In this document: positions 13,956 through 14,285 of the stretch, piece by piece
How positions within the stretch are numbered: position 1 is the first letter of the stretch
Layout: each line of letters begins with the position of its first letter
Source: Oscillospiraceae bacterium
GTDB lineage: Bacteria > Bacillota > Clostridia > Oscillospirales > Ruminococcaceae
Assembly (NCBI GenBank): GCA_017451665.1
Contig: JAFTNX010000224.1
Span: forward strand, 1-14,285
Length of the DNA: 14,285 nucleotides
Direction: 5' to 3'
The notes under the pieces: model-generated
What the model saw: only the letters and a program-made list of their open reading frames with translations
Database searches by the model: none
What the model was told of the DNA's origin: nothing
Translations under genes and position numbers: made by a program

Positions 13956-14285
13956 TTATAACATAGGTGAGAAAATTCTGACGATTGAACGGACAAAACG
14001 TTTTGGGATTGAGTTTTTGATATTAGAGCTATTCATTTCAATTGACTGGCTGACAGTATCAAGAACATCATTTTTTATATCAGAAATAACGTTGTGGTTG
14101 TAAAGCCACACGCCGTTTTCAAAATGGTGGACAAGGCTACGGTAGTCGAGGTTTACAGTACCCACAATAGCGTACTGGTCATCTGACAGATAGACCTTTG
14201 CGTGAACAATGCCCGGTTCGTATTCAAAAATTCTTACGCCCGCTTCGGTAAGTCTTTTGTAATAGCTCTGAGTCATTGTAAAAAC
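13956..14285 (-). CDS. cls: Cardiolipin synthase, C-terminal part (cut by the window edge)
   Basis: Only the last 109 or so codons are present. The frame stays open to the window edge, and residues V-F-T precede the first visible Met, so that Met is internal. A complete phospholipase-D HKD motif is seen: HAKVYLSD, six residues, then GTVN. The following LDYRSLVHHFENGVWLY and the ending RIFSPML are typical of bacterial cardiolipin synthases. The enzyme joins phosphatidylglycerol molecules (or PG and PE) to make cardiolipin in the membrane. GTxN for the usual GSxN is a common variant in this family. The first HKD motif and the N-terminal helices must lie outside the window. The gene converges on the ABC operon, and its stop codon lies inside the right inverted repeat of the hairpin block. 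Confidence 0.9.
   Translation of the reverse strand, partial: VFTMTQSYYKRLTEAGVRIFEYEPGIVHAKVYLSDDQYAIVGTVNLDYRSLVHHFENGVWLYNHNVISDIKNDVLDTVSQSIEMNSSNIKNSIPKRFVRSIVRIFSPML

Larger units (their letters stand above)
13661..13959. mobile_element. MITE-like noncoding block with terminal inverted repeats and hairpins
   Basis: A 299-bp stretch without a supported gene is framed by a 24-bp inverted repeat: 13661-13684 and the complement of 13936-13959 agree at 21 of 24 positions, sharing the core GTGGAACA-K-AGGGTG. Inside lie four further hairpins. The left end begins right after the stop of the second permease, and the right end includes the stop of the convergent cls gene. Size, inverted ends and lack of coding fit a miniature inverted-repeat element, but I see no clear target-site duplication. 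A convergent terminator region with matching gene ends is the alternative. No transposase is nearby. Confidence 0.4.

Noticed and set aside
1..14285. CRISPR array, tRNA, rRNA, phage or transposase genes
   Set aside because: No regularly spaced direct-repeat array, tRNA-like cloverleaf, rRNA segment, integrase or transposase motif was found on either strand by eye.

Overview
The window reads as chromosomal DNA of an anaerobic Gram-positive Clostridia member, most like Ruminococcus or another Oscillospiraceae/Ruminococcaceae genome. This is inferred from moderately low G+C, strong AGGAG-type ribosome sites, SigA-type promoters, a clostridial type of phosphatidylserine synthase, an intracellular-type pullulanase, a xPxTG wall-anchored surface protein and LanF/BcrA-type ABC exporters. 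No database search was possible.

Layout. (1) Positions 1-2901, minus strand: nth (endonuclease III) followed 7 bp later by a signal-less GH74-type beta-propeller gene. The propeller frame is cut by a TAA at 66-68, and the same frame then continues to the window edge with what looks like the normal GH74 C-terminus. (2) 2902-3109: divergent promoter region with one good SigA promoter on each strand. (3) 3110-7593, plus strand: a tight operon of a MraY-family transferase, pssA, psd and a type I pullulanase, closed by a palindromic terminator at 7600-7628. (4) 7666-10100: a single-gene unit with a perfect-consensus promoter, a secreted acidic beta-helix protein with a TPDTG sorting signal, and a terminator. 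(5) 10109-13660: a four-gene operon holding two tandem ATPase-permease pairs of the lantibiotic-immunity/bacitracin-export type. It is preceded by 11-bp-phased AACA repeats that look like an OmpR/PhoB-family operator. (6) 13661-13959: a noncoding block full of hairpins, framed by 24-bp imperfect inverted repeats (21/24), MITE-like. (7) 13956-14285, minus strand: the C-terminal end of a cardiolipin synthase, cut by the window edge.

How the genes fit together. PssA and Psd make phosphatidylethanolamine, Cls makes cardiolipin, and the MraY homologue makes an undecaprenyl-linked amino-sugar intermediate, so much of the window concerns the cell envelope. The two ABC exporters probably protect that envelope from peptide antibiotics that attack lipid II or the membrane. 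The pullulanase and GH74-type protein are carbohydrate enzymes without export signals, and the surface protein may bind polysaccharide or calcium outside the cell. No CRISPR array, tRNA, rRNA, transposase or phage gene was seen. The points most worth a second look are the interrupted GH74 frame, the phased operator, the MITE-like block and the MraY paralogue inside a phospholipid operon.
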